64,000 nt of DNA from Hyperoodon ampullatus (lineage: Eukaryota > Chordata > Mammalia > Artiodactyla > Ziphiidae), in NCBI GenBank assembly GCA_949752795.1, contig OX457061.1:43122338-43186337 (forward strand), given 5' to 3'. Below are positions 47,665 through 59,674 of this stretch, piece by piece; the first letter of the stretch is position 1; each line of letters begins with the position of its first letter. Under the pieces are notes generated by a model, which worked only from the letters and a program-made list of their open reading frames with translations, did no database searches and had not been told where the DNA came from. The translations under genes were made by a program, and so were the position numbers.

Positions 47665-48150
47665 GTTTGTTGTCTTAGTTTGGTTCTCTCAAAAGTAGAC
47701 ACCAAGACAAGGCCTCAGTCAGAAGTAGTTTATATGAAAGTAGACCCTAGGAGACACCAGAAGGTGGGGGTGAGAAGCCTGGGAAGGGACGGCAATCGAA
47801 CAAGACTGTGTGACTGAGCAGGTCCCTGGGGAGTTTAGGAAGTCAGTAAAGCACACCTCAGCCTGATCTCCACAAGCTGGTGTCACCAGGTGGGGTCTGC
47901 TCCAGGGGCGCTAACTCTCTGGCAGTTCTGGTCTTCCCTGGGTTGGCTGGGGGGACTCCCACTGTCAGAATAAAAGAGGCCGAAGCCCGTAGCAGGTCTT
48001 TGCTTTAAGCGGACTTCAGATCCTTCAGATAGGGGAAGGAAGTGCCCAGGGAACATAGGCCAGACACTGACAGCATCTGCTGCGCCTGGGCTAATAAGAA
48101 ACGAAAAGTCACTGCAGAAATTAGCAGTGGTGCCCACTAGAAATCAAGAG
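47665..48150. mobile_element. Possible interspersed repeat, family unassigned
   Basis: 'cttagtttggttctctcaaaagtagacaccaagacaaggcctcagtcagaagtagtttatatgaaagtagaccctaggagacaccagaagg' resembles the start of a mammalian LTR-type repeat I know as a pattern but cannot name. It is GC-richer than its surroundings. The 84-codon minus frame is incidental. Confidence 0.35.
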
Positions 48151-48425
48151 ACCAGGTTAGTTTCTTATCAGTATCACCTTTCTTGATGTGAATAGAATGG
48201 GCAAAGGTTATGTTCAGAAACTACTACATTTGGAATAATGGAGGTCATTGAGATCAGAGGGTACTATGTGAACAACATTAAATCTGTGCAGTGAAACGTC
48301 ACATGACCCCAAATTAAGGGAATAAAGGGGATAAAGCCAGAACTAGGGTTAAGTATGGGCATGGAGGAAGGTCTGTGAATGCCTGAGTGGGTGTGTCTGT
48401 TAACCCTACACTCAAAAGAGTTTGA

Positions 48426-48615
48426 GGGCTTCCCTGGTGGCACAGTGGTTGAGAGTCCGCCTGCCGATGCAGGGGACACGGGTTCGTGCCCCAATCTGGG
48501 AAGATCCCACATGCTGCGGAGCGGCTGGGCCCATGAGCCATGGCCGCTGAGCCTGCACGTCCGGAGCCTGTGCTCCGCAATGGGAGAGGCCACAACAGTG
48601 AGAGACCCGCGTACC

Positions 48616-48651
<36 letters not shown>
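48426..48651 (+). mobile_element. CHR SINE, short form, long A tail
   Basis: Close to the short-form consensus: head GGGCTTCCCTGGTGGCACAG, B box GGGTTCGTGCCC, end GACCCGCGTACCGC. It has an uninterrupted run of about 38 A (from 48618). Target-site duplication AAAAGAGTTTGA at 48414-48425 and 48652-48663. The 164- and 101-codon minus-strand frames and two plus-strand frames are repeat-borne. Confidence 0.98.
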
Positions 48652-48658
<7 letters not shown>

Positions 48659-48663
48659 TTTGA

Positions 48664-49324
48664 AAAATCCGAAAGATTTTGTGTCCTATTGTGAAGAATT
48701 TTGTGAGAATATTTTTTATTTTAAATATACATTTAAGAATAGGACAAATTATAAACATGTTAGAAGTATTATGACCTGTGAATTTGAATCTTGACTACCT
48801 TTACAAAGTAACAAATATCCACAAGCAATTGCTCATTCATTGCCAAGTTAACCTCTAGAAATCTCTGTTCTGTCCTCTGAACAACTGTAGCAACCCAAGA
48901 ATACAATTTGGTGCCTCATAAATGATTGTGTTCCATCTCCTGACATTTATTTTTAAATTCTACGAAAACACCAGCTCACAGGATGTGTTTTTTTTTTCCT
49001 CCAATATTTCTGCTGTTCCCCAGCTGTTTGAAACATGTTGTGGCTTTGACTTCTTCCAACTACCTCCTGTGATGAAGATTACCTTAATTGCTTGTTTGTG
49101 GAACATTCAGTCAGAGACAGAATATGCTGTAACAATTACCAATAGATGAAGGCTGACATTTTACATTCCTTGTTATTCCATTAACAGTTTCTTGTGAATT
49201 CTTGTTTGGCTTTGTTTTTGCCTTGAAGCTAGAATATCCTTAGAAGTCTTGTGATCACTGTTCATCATCCATCTAGAGGGTGGGTCACATCACAGAGAAA
49301 AGGCTTGTTTCCTTTCAAACAACA
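48664..49324. other. Unassigned sequence
   Basis: No gene or repeat recognised. Confidence 0.5.
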
Positions 49325-49515
49325 GTCTACGAGCATTTATTGAGCACCTATTGTGTGCCAGACACTAGTTGTAGAGAATGCAGATGTGAATTTATCAGGT
49401 TGAGTCTTGCCCCTCTGATGCTTACATTCTAGTGGAGGAAACAGAAAATAAACACATAATTGAATCAATATGTGAGGTAATTTCATGTAATGACAATGCT
49501 ATGAAGAAAATAAAG
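49325..49515 (+). mobile_element. Ancient interspersed repeat remnant
   Basis: 'cgagcatttattgagcacctattgtgtgccagacactagttgtagagaatgcag' then 'cttacattctagtggaggaaacagaaaataaacacata' is the start of a very common ancient mammalian repeat. Family name not asserted. Confidence 0.5.
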
Positions 49516-49674
49516 GAGCAACTGATGTTATCTTTTTTGGTGTTTTCTCTACCCACAGATATTTTCTACACATATAAAAAGTGCAAATACATATTCTATT
49601 TTCTTTCTTTTTATGCAAAAATGGTAGCATACTATATATACTTTTTAATGCCTTACCTTTTTTTCTTTCTTAAA

Positions 49675-49844
49675 AAAATTGAGGTATAATTGACATATGA
49701 TATTATATTAGTTACAGGTGTGCAGCACAATTATTTGATATTTGTATATCTTATGAAATGATCACCACAATAAGTCTAGTTAATATCCATCACCAATATA
49801 GCTACAATTTTTTCTTGTGATGAGAACCCTTAAGATCTACTCTC
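49675..49844 (-). mobile_element. L1 3' end, antisense (L1MA/MB-like)
   Basis: 'aaattgaggtataattgacatatgatattatattagttacaggtgtgcagcacaattatttgatatttgtatatc' to 'cttgtgatgagaacccttaagatctactctc' is the reversed L1 3' terminus. A SINE is inserted at its right end. The same terminal segment occurs in sense at 63832-64000. Confidence 0.88.
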
Positions 49845-50063
49845 GGGCTTCCCTGGTGGCACAGTGGTTGAGAGTCCACCTATCAATGCAGGGGACATGG
49901 GTTCGTGCCCCAGTCCGGGAAGATCCCACATGCCACGGAGTGGCTAGGCCCGTGAGTCATGGCTGCTGAGCCTGTGCGTCCAGAGCCTGTGCTCCGCAAC
50001 GGGAGAGGCCACAACAGTGAGAGGCCCGCGTACTGCAAAACAAACAAACAAACAAACAAAAAA
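49845..50063 (+). mobile_element. CHR SINE, short form
   Basis: Head GGGCTTCCCTGGTGGCACAG, B box GGGTTCGTGCCC, end GGCCCGCGTACTGC, and a tail AAAACAAACAAACAAACAAAC. The mutated tail and several CpG-to-TpG changes suggest it is older than the copies at 48426 and 62702. No clear target duplication was found. Confidence 0.95.
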
Positions 50064-50769
50064 CAGAGAGCTTGAGAATGGAAGATTTTGGGAACAACTT
50101 TTAAATATATTGAATAAATTCCCTCAATGCTGTCAAGATGAAAAGTTTTCTCTGAGTCTACTGACTGAGACAGACACTCAATAATAAAACTGTATATATG
50201 TGAAGAAAATAACCCACAAAGTATATATTAAAGAGCACAACTCAACAAAGACTTTCACATTGCAGGTTTCCAAGATGAAGTCACCATCTGGAAATGGTCC
50301 AGGCTATTTTCAAATATTTGACCAGATAAACAAATGCATCAATATTTTACTAATAGCTATTAAGTTCTCCTTAATGCATATGTTATACAGTGGATGGCTA
50401 AGTTATTGTTAACTCCCACATAGAGAAACAAAACTCTGATAGGTGTTTGGCAGAGCTACCAACCTATTAGGGTCCTACATTCTGGAATTCTGACCAAGTC
50501 TGGAGAGACCTCAGAGTAACAGGAGCTGAGAGAGGGATAGCTGGACCTGAAATACAGGTGACATAAAAGTTTAGATTTCTTTCCTAGCATTATTTCCTCC
50601 ATCTATTGACCTCAGGATCAAGGCTGAACTCAGGAGTCAAGTTTTAGATGGAATATTGATAAAAACCTGAGGATATATGGGGTGGTAGTGAAGGGAAACA
50701 GCCAGGATCATGGATGATCTAGTGACCAAGTCTTATGAGGAAAGACTGAAGAAGCTGGATTCATTATTT
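50064..50769. other. Unassigned sequence
   Basis: No gene or repeat recognised. Confidence 0.5.
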
Positions 50770-52390
50770 AACATAGAATAATGACGTTCCTGAAATATAC
50801 CAGGGACTGAACTATACCCTGGGGATACAGCAGTAAGCAAGGCAGTAGAATGCCCTTCTTCACAGAGCGACATTTTGGTGGTGGAGGCAGACAAGTGAAT
50901 AGATTATTTTAATGCAGTGCATTAATATTTAGAGTATGGATTAAGAGCAGAGTGCCATGGGAGGGGTGCCTGGTTCAGCTTTGTGAGGGGGATAGTGAGA
51001 GAGGAGCCTGAAAAGGTGAGTAGGAATGGTCCACTTGACAGGGAAAGAGGACATTACAGGCAGAAGGCATGTATTAAGGACCATGTGGGAGAGCAAGATG
51101 GGTTTGGGAATGCAAAGTCACTCAGAGTTTAATACATATTGTGTGAAAGGGAAGGAATGATGAGTGATGAGCCTGGAGGAAGAAACAAGGAACAGACAAT
51201 AAAAGGCTAACAGGGTTTAGAAACTGAGCTTTATCTTGAAGGCAGTAAGAATCTATTTGAGCGTTTCTGTTTGTTTGTTTAAAGGATGAAAATTTTGGAA
51301 ACATTTTTCAGGTTAATGTATTAAGAATGGATTGCAGAATCAAAACCACGAGGTATCACCTCACACCAGTCAGAATGGCCATCATCAAAAAATCTGAAAA
51401 CAATAAATTCTGGAGAGGGTGTGGAGAAAATGAAACCCTCTTGCACTGTTGATGGGAATGAAGATTGATACAGCCACTGTGGAGAACAGTATGAAGGTTC
51501 CTTAAAAAACTAAAAATAGAACTACCATAAGACCCAGCAATCCCACTACTGGGCATATACCCTGAGAAAACCATAATTCAAAAAGAGACATGTACCACAA
51601 TGTTCACTGCAGCACTACTTACAATAGCCAGGACATGGAAGTAACCTAAGTGTCCATTGACAGAAGAATGGATAAAGAAGATGTGGCACATATATACAGT
51701 GGAATATTACTCAGCCATAAGAAACGAAATTGAGTTATTTGTAGTGAGATGGATGGACCTAGAGTCTGTCATACAGAGTGAAGTAAGTCAGAAAGAGAAA
51801 AACAAATACCATACGCTAACGCATATATATGGAATCTAATAAAGAAAAAAATATAACGCATATATATGGAATCTAATAAAGGGACAGGGCAGGAATAAAG
51901 ACGCAGATGTAGAGAATGGACTTGAGGACACAGGGAGGGGGAAGGGTAAGCTGGGACGAAGTGAGAGAGTAGCATGGACATATATACACTACCAAATGTA
52001 AAATAGATAACTAGTGGAAAGCAGCTGCATAGCATAGCTCAGTGCTTTGTGACCACCTACAGGGAGAGTGGGAGGGAGGCTCAAGAGAGAGGGGATATGG
52101 GGGTATATGTATACATATAGCTTATTCACTTTGTTATACAGCAGAAACTAACAGAACGTTGTAAAGCAATTATACTCCAATAAAGATGTAAAAAAAAAAA
52201 AGAAAAGAAAAGAATGGATTGCAAGAGGTAAGACTGGAGGCTGGAAGATTTCCCAGGACACTAGGAGTAATTCACAGGAGAGGATATAATGGATATGAGA
52301 ATGGAGAGGAATGGGCAGTTACCAGATGTATTAAGGAGGTGGACTTGACACAACTTGATGTTTGATAAGATGACAGGCAGATATCTTCAT
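50770..52390 (+). mobile_element. Ancient interspersed repeat interrupted by an L1
   Basis: 'ccagggactgaactataccctggggatacagcagtaagcaaggcagtagaatgcccttc', 'aatgcagtgcattaat', 'gtgagggggatagtgagagagg', 'acattacaggcagaaggcatgtattaagg', 'ggaggaagaaac' and, after the L1, 'tggattgcaagaggtaagactggaggctgga' follow the order of a long ancient mammalian repeat related to the one at 49325. Its family name is not asserted. Confidence 0.5.
51337..52209 (+). mobile_element. 5'-truncated L1 with 14-bp target duplication
   Basis: Sense L1 3' end. The ORF2 C-terminus includes DRRMDKEDVAH-like to IKKMWHIYTVEYYSAI at 51657-51839, followed by the 3' UTR and the end GCAATTATACTCCAATAAAG, then an A-rich tail. 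Flanked by AAGAATGGATTGCA at 51323-51336 and 52210-52223. The 28-bp unit starting TAACGCATATATATGGAATC is present twice (51817-51844 and 51854-51881). The 72- and 88-codon minus frames are shadows. Confidence 0.96.
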
Positions 52391-53535
52391 ATATTTGAAA
52401 GACCGTCATTAGGAGGTTCTTCTGACTCCAAGGCAGAAGTGAAACCATTGGGTGGAATCGAGATTTACAAGTAGAGAGCTCGCACAGTGAGCATGATTCA
52501 ACAATTTAGGAGACCATGGAGTCCTGGTAGTCACTGAGCTCCATGGAGGTTTCAAGTACATGTCAGGATAAATGCTTGTCAGGGATGTTGTAGAGGATAT
52601 TCTCATATGGCACTTGGTCTAAATGACATTGAATGTCTCCTCAAATTTTGAAATTCACTTGTCATGGTTGACATGACTCCATGTGGCACTCCTCAAGATT
52701 GTCTCCAGGCAAGCAGTGATGTCCTGATACTTACTTATCACTATTGGCTTCTTAGATCTGCACTTCTTGTTCTGAAATGCAGGTAACAAGGAGTGGAAAA
52801 AGGAGGGAATTAAGGAAACAAGGAGAGGAACAAAGAGGGAATTAAGATATTAAAACTTCTTTTTCTCTACCAAAGCCATTTCCAACTTAAATGTTCTAAG
52901 TCTGCCCACCATGGTGCAGTGATGCAGTGATGAGGTCAAGAATGACCTCTAAGCTTCTAATTCACTCTGCTTTGTCCACTGGATTTATTGATTGCAAATG
53001 TTAAGATATGGTTGGAGCAGACATTAACAGCATATAATCCATGAAGTTTCTTAACTCTGGTATCCTCCAGGTATTGCTGAAACAACATAATATAAAGTAG
53101 GTAAAACACTAAAGGAAATTCCACAACAATCAAACCACAGTGTAGATACATCAGTTTAGGCAATGAGTCCTGACCTGAGGAAAAGAAAGTGCATTCATCC
53201 TTGCATTTAACGTGCATGTTTTTTTTTCCTCCCTAAAGAGTCTCAAGTCTCCAACTCATCAACTCTAGTTGGGCTTTCTTCATTATTAGAAAAATTAGGT
53301 TATATTCTTTCCCATCCCCACCCCCCAGTTCATAATAGTTGCCTTGCCCAGTGCAAGGTCTTTGAAGGTATGAACTTCTCTGACATTCATTTTGACTTGG
53401 GTATAAATGCACACAGATTTGGGGGATATATCCACAAACTTAACAAAATGGGAATATTCCATGGCAGAAACCTAAACTTTGGAGGCTATTATAATCTTTA
53501 ACAATTTTTAAGAAAATGTCACTATCTTTACTTCA
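52391..53535. other. Unassigned sequence
   Basis: No recognised repeat or gene. The direct repeat GAGGGAATTAAG occurs twice near 52802-52846. Confidence 0.5.
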
Positions 53536-53890
53536 TGAGTCTTCATTGGAAGCAGAATTTGCCTTCCATGTCAGGCACCAAAATGGCTTTCTGAGTCACC
53601 TTTGCTGCTATTGTGCAGGCACAGGATGAAGTCCACCAGGAAAAGGGGCCCGAAACTTTGAAATGGGAGCTAGTGGAGGCCAGAAAATACCCATTTTGGT
53701 GGCAGTAGCAGGGCAGCAAGACTGAATTTCCAGGGAAGTGGTGACAGTGAGGGTCGCAGTGGTCTCCAGTACTCCTACCAGCAGGCTGGTGGTATAAGTG
53801 GAGCATCTAGAACTTGAAGGTATTGACAATGGTGACCTCACTGGTTCCTTGACCTGATTTGAGGTGTTCCTGCCCACACTGTTGGAGGTT
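53536..53890 (+). other. GC-richer segment, possible decayed retrocopy
   Basis: Compositionally distinct from its AT-rich surroundings, with Gly/Ser-rich plus-strand translations such as SGDSEGRSGLQYSYQQAGG near 53735-53795. This is suggestive of a decayed copy of a Gly-rich RNA-binding protein mRNA, but I could not match it to a gene. The minus-strand frames of 87 and 110 codons show no domain. Confidence 0.2.
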
Positions 53891-55039
53891 TTTTTTTTCA
53901 TTCTCTTTTGGTGATTATGTGAACTACTCAATATTCTCATAGTAAATTCAGTTTCTGCTTCAAATCACCCAGAGTTGATTTCTGTTGCTATGACTAATAA
54001 TCCTAATCAAAAGAGGACAATGTAAAGGAATATATTTATGCTCAAATAATCTCATTCTAGTAAACATTAAAAAAGTCACATGGACAAATGCTTTCTCTGT
54101 TCACTGTTAAACCCTCTCTAGTACAAAAATTGTTCACATACTATATAGGAAACAAAATAAGAAGTGTTGAATATAACTGAGTTGCTTACTATTCTGTTAT
54201 TCTAAGTGGGCAAAGGATTCAGGAAAAAATGCATGGCATAGGAACTAATTCATACTGAAGTATAACTTACTCTATGATTAATTATATTTGAAAATAGAAA
54301 CTTGTATTTCAACCAAATCTTTAATTAAGGCACAGTGTAAAGATTTTTAGCAAGTTAATGGGCAAGCTAGCAAGTTATTTCATTGGACTTCAAAATCCTT
54401 GTTACCCAGAAAAGAATTCTACATAAGAACAGACATGAAGAAAGAGATGGTGAGGTAGGGAGCAGCCATCTCATTTCCTCCAGAGTTTCCTTTGTCAGAG
54501 CTTCTTCCAGAGAATAGAGTCCTTTGGTCGACTTTGGTCTATGGGATCAGAGTCAGGTGAAATATTTAAATATCCCAGGGTAAATTCTTGAAATCTTTAT
54601 GGCCACAGGGAGCCTTATGCTATTGCTACCTTGACTGCTTAGCATGAACTGTGGAGTTAAGGAAATAGTGTAATCACCATTCTTTTTTAGATTAAAGTAT
54701 TTGTTTTTCATTGGTTTCATTAGCTTGCTTAATTAGTATCATCAGTTGCTGAAAAATATTGTAAGAATTATTGTCACATGTTCCTAGTCTTCTGGTCACA
54801 GGTCCATCATCTATTTAAATAGAGGTTTTGGTCTTTATCAGAGTTGTTAATGTGTGAAAAGATACTGGCAGAATGGGGTTCCTGGGATGATATAAGCACA
54901 TTTTCAGGGTTTAATGGTTTGGCAGAAACTCTTAAACAAAGAGCCTTGAGTAGAGCAAGGGACAAATTTGTAATTATATTTCTCCCATAGGGGTCATTAA
55001 CCAAGATTTGGTCTTTAGTTTCTTCTAAGTGAAGTAATT
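53891..55039. other. Unassigned AT-rich sequence
   Basis: No open frame above 65 codons and no recognised repeat. Confidence 0.55.
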
Positions 55040-55165
55040 AAAAGGAAAGCTTTGATTCCATTCATTTATGCATTCAGCAAAAACCATGTACTGAGCCCTT
55101 GCAATGTTCCAGGTTCTATGCTATAGGACTTGAGGATGCAAAGAGGATGAACCTAATCCCATATC
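55040..55165 (+). mobile_element. Ancient interspersed repeat remnant
   Basis: 'tatgcattcagcaaaaaccatgtactgagcccttgcaatgttccaggttctatgctataggacttgaggatgcaaagagg' is a further copy of the repeat type at 49325. Confidence 0.45.
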
Positions 55166-55949
55166 TTCAGGAGCTCAAGGTCCAATTCTGGAAAGGTGTT
55201 TAGGCTCACATGTGCTCCAAGGTAGTTGGTATTTTTTAATTACATACACTAGAATAGCTTTAAATTCTCACTACTACTTTAGAAAGCACTGAAATGACTT
55301 CAGGGGTTGTGTTCACTATGGGGAAATTACTCACGTAACTCTCATTAATGCAAATGGGGAAGAGGTGTAAACCCACAGTGATCTAGCTGAGAAAACACAC
55401 CTTCTTTGACTTCTGTTGTTTGTTTCTATTTGTTCCTGGTTGAGTCAGGGAAATAATCAGGAAAATTATACGTGTTCAATTGCCCAGTTGCTCCAGAACC
55501 CTTGGAGTATCTAATCACAGTTAATAAATAAAACAAAGCCAAGAGACTCACATGCTGGATTTAAGTACTATCAAGAGGGAAAGAAACCATTTGAAGGGGA
55601 AAGGATGAGGAGTGCTTTGTGGTAGATGGATTTTTACAGACAGAAACATAGGCTATTAAGCAGGAATAATCTTTCAGGATGGATGTGGATTATGGTGGAT
55701 CAATTAATAAATATATACTAAGCTTCAACTGTGTCCCTAGCTCTGTGTTAGATCGTATCAGGGACAAGAGGTATGTTCCACATTTCATCAGGGAAAATAC
55801 AATCAACGAACTGTCTGTGACTGACAGAGAAATTGGGACTTGTGGTTTAAAAATGGGACAGGATATTTGAAATAAGATACATTGACAGAAATTGCAGGAC
55901 ATGTGGTAATAATTTCAGGTAATATCAGTTATCCTGATATTATTCAGGT
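55166..55949. other. Unassigned sequence
   Basis: A small inverted repeat AATATCAG/CTGATATT lies at about 55921-55941. No gene seen. Confidence 0.5.
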
Positions 55950-56240
55950 AATACAAGCTATGCTGCAGTCAAATAACCACCAAATCTTAGTGGCTTGTAG
56001 CAACACAGGTTGGGGGCCCTTTCTATGTCTCTTGGCTCCAAGATCCAGGCTGATGGAGCAGCCACTGTTTTGAACATCACTATGAAGGGAAAGTCTGAGG
56101 CACTATGGCAAGTTTGTGGTCCCATTCAACCAAACGGGGGCCAGGAAATATAATCCCACTATGTGCCCAGAGAGCAGATAGCTAGAAATATTAGCTGAAC
56201 AGCAAAATGACTATGCCTCTGACCTCAACAGGCAGAGTGT
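55950..56240 (-). mobile_element. MaLR-like LTR remnant, antisense
   Basis: 'gctgcagtcaaataaccaccaaatcttagtggcttgtagcaacac', 'gatccaggctgatggagcagccactgttttgaacat' and 'atgtgcccagagagcagatagctagaaatattagctgaacagca' follow the reverse complement of an MLT1-type LTR. The middle is deleted. Confidence 0.5.
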
Positions 56241-56310
56241 TCAAATGAGGACACACTAAAAGTGATATTCTACATAATGCCCCTTACCTGGGTGAAATTT
56301 TAGGAAGACC

Positions 56311-56492
56311 TAGTGGTCCTCATACTTGGGTGTGCATTGGAATCACATGGAGGGCTTGGTAAACCATAGATTGCTGAACCCCAGTCCCCCTTCAGAGTTC
56401 TGGGTTCGGTAATGTAGGATGGGAACCACACATTTGTATTCCCAGGAGATACTGATGCTGCTCAACTGGGAACTGCACTTTGAGAACCACTG
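56311..56492. mobile_element. MER5A-like hAT-Charlie element, near full length
   Basis: Begins 'agtggtcctcatacttgggtgtgcattggaatcacatggagggcttggtaaacc' and ends 'gatgctgctcaactgggaactgcactttgagaaccactg', with inverted ends (CAGTGGTTCTCA type). The internal 'ccccagtcccccttcagagttctgggttcggtaatgtagg' also matches. Confidence 0.92.
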
Positions 56493-57764
56493 GTCTAATA
56501 AAATCCAATGAAAGGTTCCTCTCTCAAGCCTTCAGTGAAATCATATTAAATGTTAGAGCCTGACTTGTGTTCTGGGAAGTGGATGGAAGGTGTGGATACT
56601 CCAGGTGGAGGGACGACTGTTTTCAGAACCCACAGGCTCTGGCCCAGGCGCTACAGGTGACTTTAGGTCTGCCTCTCTCTGTTTTCCCTTGGATGTCTCC
56701 TTGTGGCAGAAGCCATCGTTCCCTCACTGGCTGGAAGATTCCAGAAACATGCCTTCATATTCCACAACCAACAAAATAAGGCTCAAAGAGAAGAAATTGT
56801 TCCTCTTCCTTCTAAGGTCAGTTTTCTAAGTCTTAATTTTCTCCCTTGGACCCTCCTTTTCCTGGGATCATTGAAGATTTAAAAATATCTGTGGCCCTGT
56901 TGGGACACACTGGCACAAACTCACAAATGTGTGATCCCCACAGCACAATCACAATAATGCCACATCCTTAAAAAAGATAAACAAAAAGTCAGGATGGAAG
57001 GGGTGGGAAGTAATTTCCACTGCATCTCTCCTTACATATTACAAAGAAAGCATGATTCCTCTCATTTAAAATATTTTCTTGAATCTGGGTTGTTTAGAGT
57101 GAAGTAGAACCATATGTGGGTCATTAGCCCTTCAGTTCAGGTTGAACTCTACCAAGTCCACCCAAGATTTTTTTCTCCCCTGCACTCTTCTGATTCTCAA
57201 ACTTCTAATTTCCCATGAGCATCAATTAAAATGAGAGTGTTCTTCACTTCTGGGAAACAAGCAAGGGTGAGGCATGGCACCATCTAGAAGAGACATCAGA
57301 GAACCTGTAGAAACGTTAAGTACCTACAGCACACATCCTGCATAATCACATGGAGCCCTCGGCTTTGCAGAGCCACTATTTGACTGGTTTCTGCTTGATA
57401 TTTGAGTTGACTTCCAGAAAAAGGAATACCTGCTTTGGAGGTGCCTTCAAAGCTCTACCTTCTGAAACTCAGAAAACTGTAGGTTAGAAGTGGCATTTTT
57501 TCCAGCTTCTGTCATTCCTGCTAAGACTTCAAAATCTTAAGGCTGTTTCAAGCCAGAGCTCAGGCTCAAGGTACAATGTGCCCCCTTTCTTAATAGTCTT
57601 TTCAAATATAATATATAATAAATATAATAAAATAAAATAAAAACAAAAACAGCTTTTAGTCTGAACATAACTTAGAAATAGCAGCTCATTCCTGTGATGT
57701 CAGCAGGGAAAGGACCACTTACATTTTCTGGCATTTGATTAATTCTCTCTCCCAGGATTCCCAG
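56493..57764. other. Unassigned sequence
   Basis: No gene seen. Overlapping 70- and 79-codon frames at 56567-56829 have no family resemblance. An A/T-only tract (TAATAAATATAATAAAATAA type) lies at 57605-57650. Confidence 0.55.
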
Positions 57765-59130
57765 TACCATGATACATTCGTTAGCATTGGTGAACTTACA
57801 TTGACACCTCATTATCACCCAGAGTCCATAGTACACATTAGGGTTAACTCTTGGTGATGTACATTCTGTGGGTTTGGACAAATGTGTAATGACATGTACC
57901 CACCATTATAGTGTCATACAGAGGAGTTTCAATTGTTCCAAAAATCTTGTGTTCCGCCTATTCATTCCTTCCTCCTCCTCCAACCCCTGGCAACCACTGA
58001 CCTTTCTATTAATACTATCTACAGAGTTTTGCCTTTTCCAGAATGTCCTGTAGTTGGAATCATGCAGTATGTAGCCTTTTCATATTGGTTTCTTTCACTT
58101 AGTAATGTGCATTTCACTTTCCTCCATGTCTTTTCCTGGCTAGATAGCTCATTTCTTTTTAGCACTGAATAATAATAGTCCATTGTCTGGATGCACCAGA
58201 GTAAAATTATGCATTCACCTACTGAGAGACATCTTGTTGCTTCCAAGTTTTGGTAGTTATGAATAAAGCTGCTATAAACATCTGGGTGCATGTTTTTGTG
58301 TGGACATAGTTTTCAACTGCTTTGGGTAAGTACCAAGGAGAGTGATTGCTTGATCATATGGTAAGAGTATGTTTAGCTTTGTAAGAAACTGCCAAATTGT
58401 CTTCTAAAGTGGCTGTGCCATTTTGCATTCCCAGCAGTAGTGAATGAAAGTGCCTATTGCCCCACATGTTCGCCAGCATTTGATATTGTCAGTATTTTGG
58501 ATTTTTGCCATTCTGATAGGTGTGTAGAATGTTATTCTAACAATTAAATTTTAATTGTTTTATTTTACATTTCTCTGATGACATGTGATGTGAAGTGTCT
58601 TCATGTAAAGAGTGACAGTTTTGTTTGTTCCTTTCCAATTAGTATATGTTTATATTTCTTCTTTTTTGCCTACTGTGCTGGCGAGAGCCTCCAAGAAAAT
58701 ACTGAAGAGAAGTAGTCATCCTTGTCTTATTTCTGATAGAAAAGAGAATGCTTTTAATATTTCACTATTGCATATGATATTTATGGTAGATACACTTTAT
58801 CAGATTAGGGAAGGTTCCCTCTTTTTCCACTTTAATGTTTCTCTCATGAATGAACATGGATTTTTGAATGCTTTTTCTTTGTCTATTGAGGTCATGCTTT
58901 CTTCTTGTTTTCAATCTTTTGATGTGGTGCATTATGATAATGATTTGTATAATGTCAAATCAAAACTAAATTTCTGGAATAAATCAATTCATTCACAGTG
59001 TGTTATTTATAAATTATTGGATTCAGCTCAATAATACTTTCATTTAGAATTTTGTGTTGCTATTCTTGAATGAGATTGGCTTATAATTGTCCTTTCCTGT
59101 ACTATCTGTGTCTTGTTTTGATATCAAGAG
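57765..59130 (-). mobile_element. Old L1 LINE, antisense, internally deleted
   Basis: Reversed L1 3' UTR at 57765-58560 ('cattatcacccagagtccatagtacacattagggttaactcttggtgatgtacattctgtggg', 'cctggcaaccactgacc', 'ccttttccagaatgtcctgtag'), then a jump near 58650-58680 to ORF2 RT-region sequence up to 59130. The 140-codon plus-strand frame at 58612-59034 is an antisense shadow of ORF2. Confidence 0.93.
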
Positions 59131-59489
59131 TATAAAAATTCACAAAAGTGAGTGTTTATGAAAGATATACATTGACTATTAACAGTGATTATGACTGATT
59201 AATTGAATTAAAGATGATTTTGTTTTCTTCATAATTTTCTGCACTTTCGACTTTTCCACAATGAGAAAGGGTTATATCTGATCACATGTTATTCATGCAA
59301 ACACAGACGTAATCACAGACACACACATACAGCCTAACACAGGGTTTGACCATTGGTGCCAAGACACTGGATTGTCTACATTTTGTCCTGAATTTTAGGG
59401 TGCTCCCTGAGCACATAGAATAAAGCGAGGTGGGCAAAGTCCTTTGGGAATCCTCAAAACTAACATGGAATGTTAAGATGTACTACAAT
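59131..59489. other. Unassigned sequence
   Basis: No gene or repeat recognised. Confidence 0.5.
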
Positions 59490-59640
59490 GAAATTCAGGG
59501 GACTTGGAGGCCCAGGTTTGAATATGTAGTAACAAGCTTTAATTGTCTCACTTGTAGAATGAGGAAAATAATTCATACTCATGTTTACATCTTTGGTATT
59601 TTGTAAGTATAGTGAACCTGAAAGTGTTTTATAATTTTAG
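59490..59640 (+). mobile_element. MIR fragment
   Basis: 'attcaggggacttggaggcccaggtttgaatatg', 'aattgtctcacttgtagaatgaggaaaataattcatactcatg' follow the MIR order, with the middle of the core degraded. Confidence 0.6.
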
Positions 59641-59674
59641 CTTGTCTTCGTATGCATCACATGTATATGAATAT

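Noticed and set aside
48264..48758. Open frame of 164 codons on the minus strand, with poly-Phe stretch
   Set aside because: It is the reverse of a CHR SINE and its A tail. The same peptide pattern recurs at 20161, 38321 and 62702.
58612..59034. 140-codon plus-strand frame
   Set aside because: Antisense shadow of L1 ORF2 reverse-transcriptase sequence.
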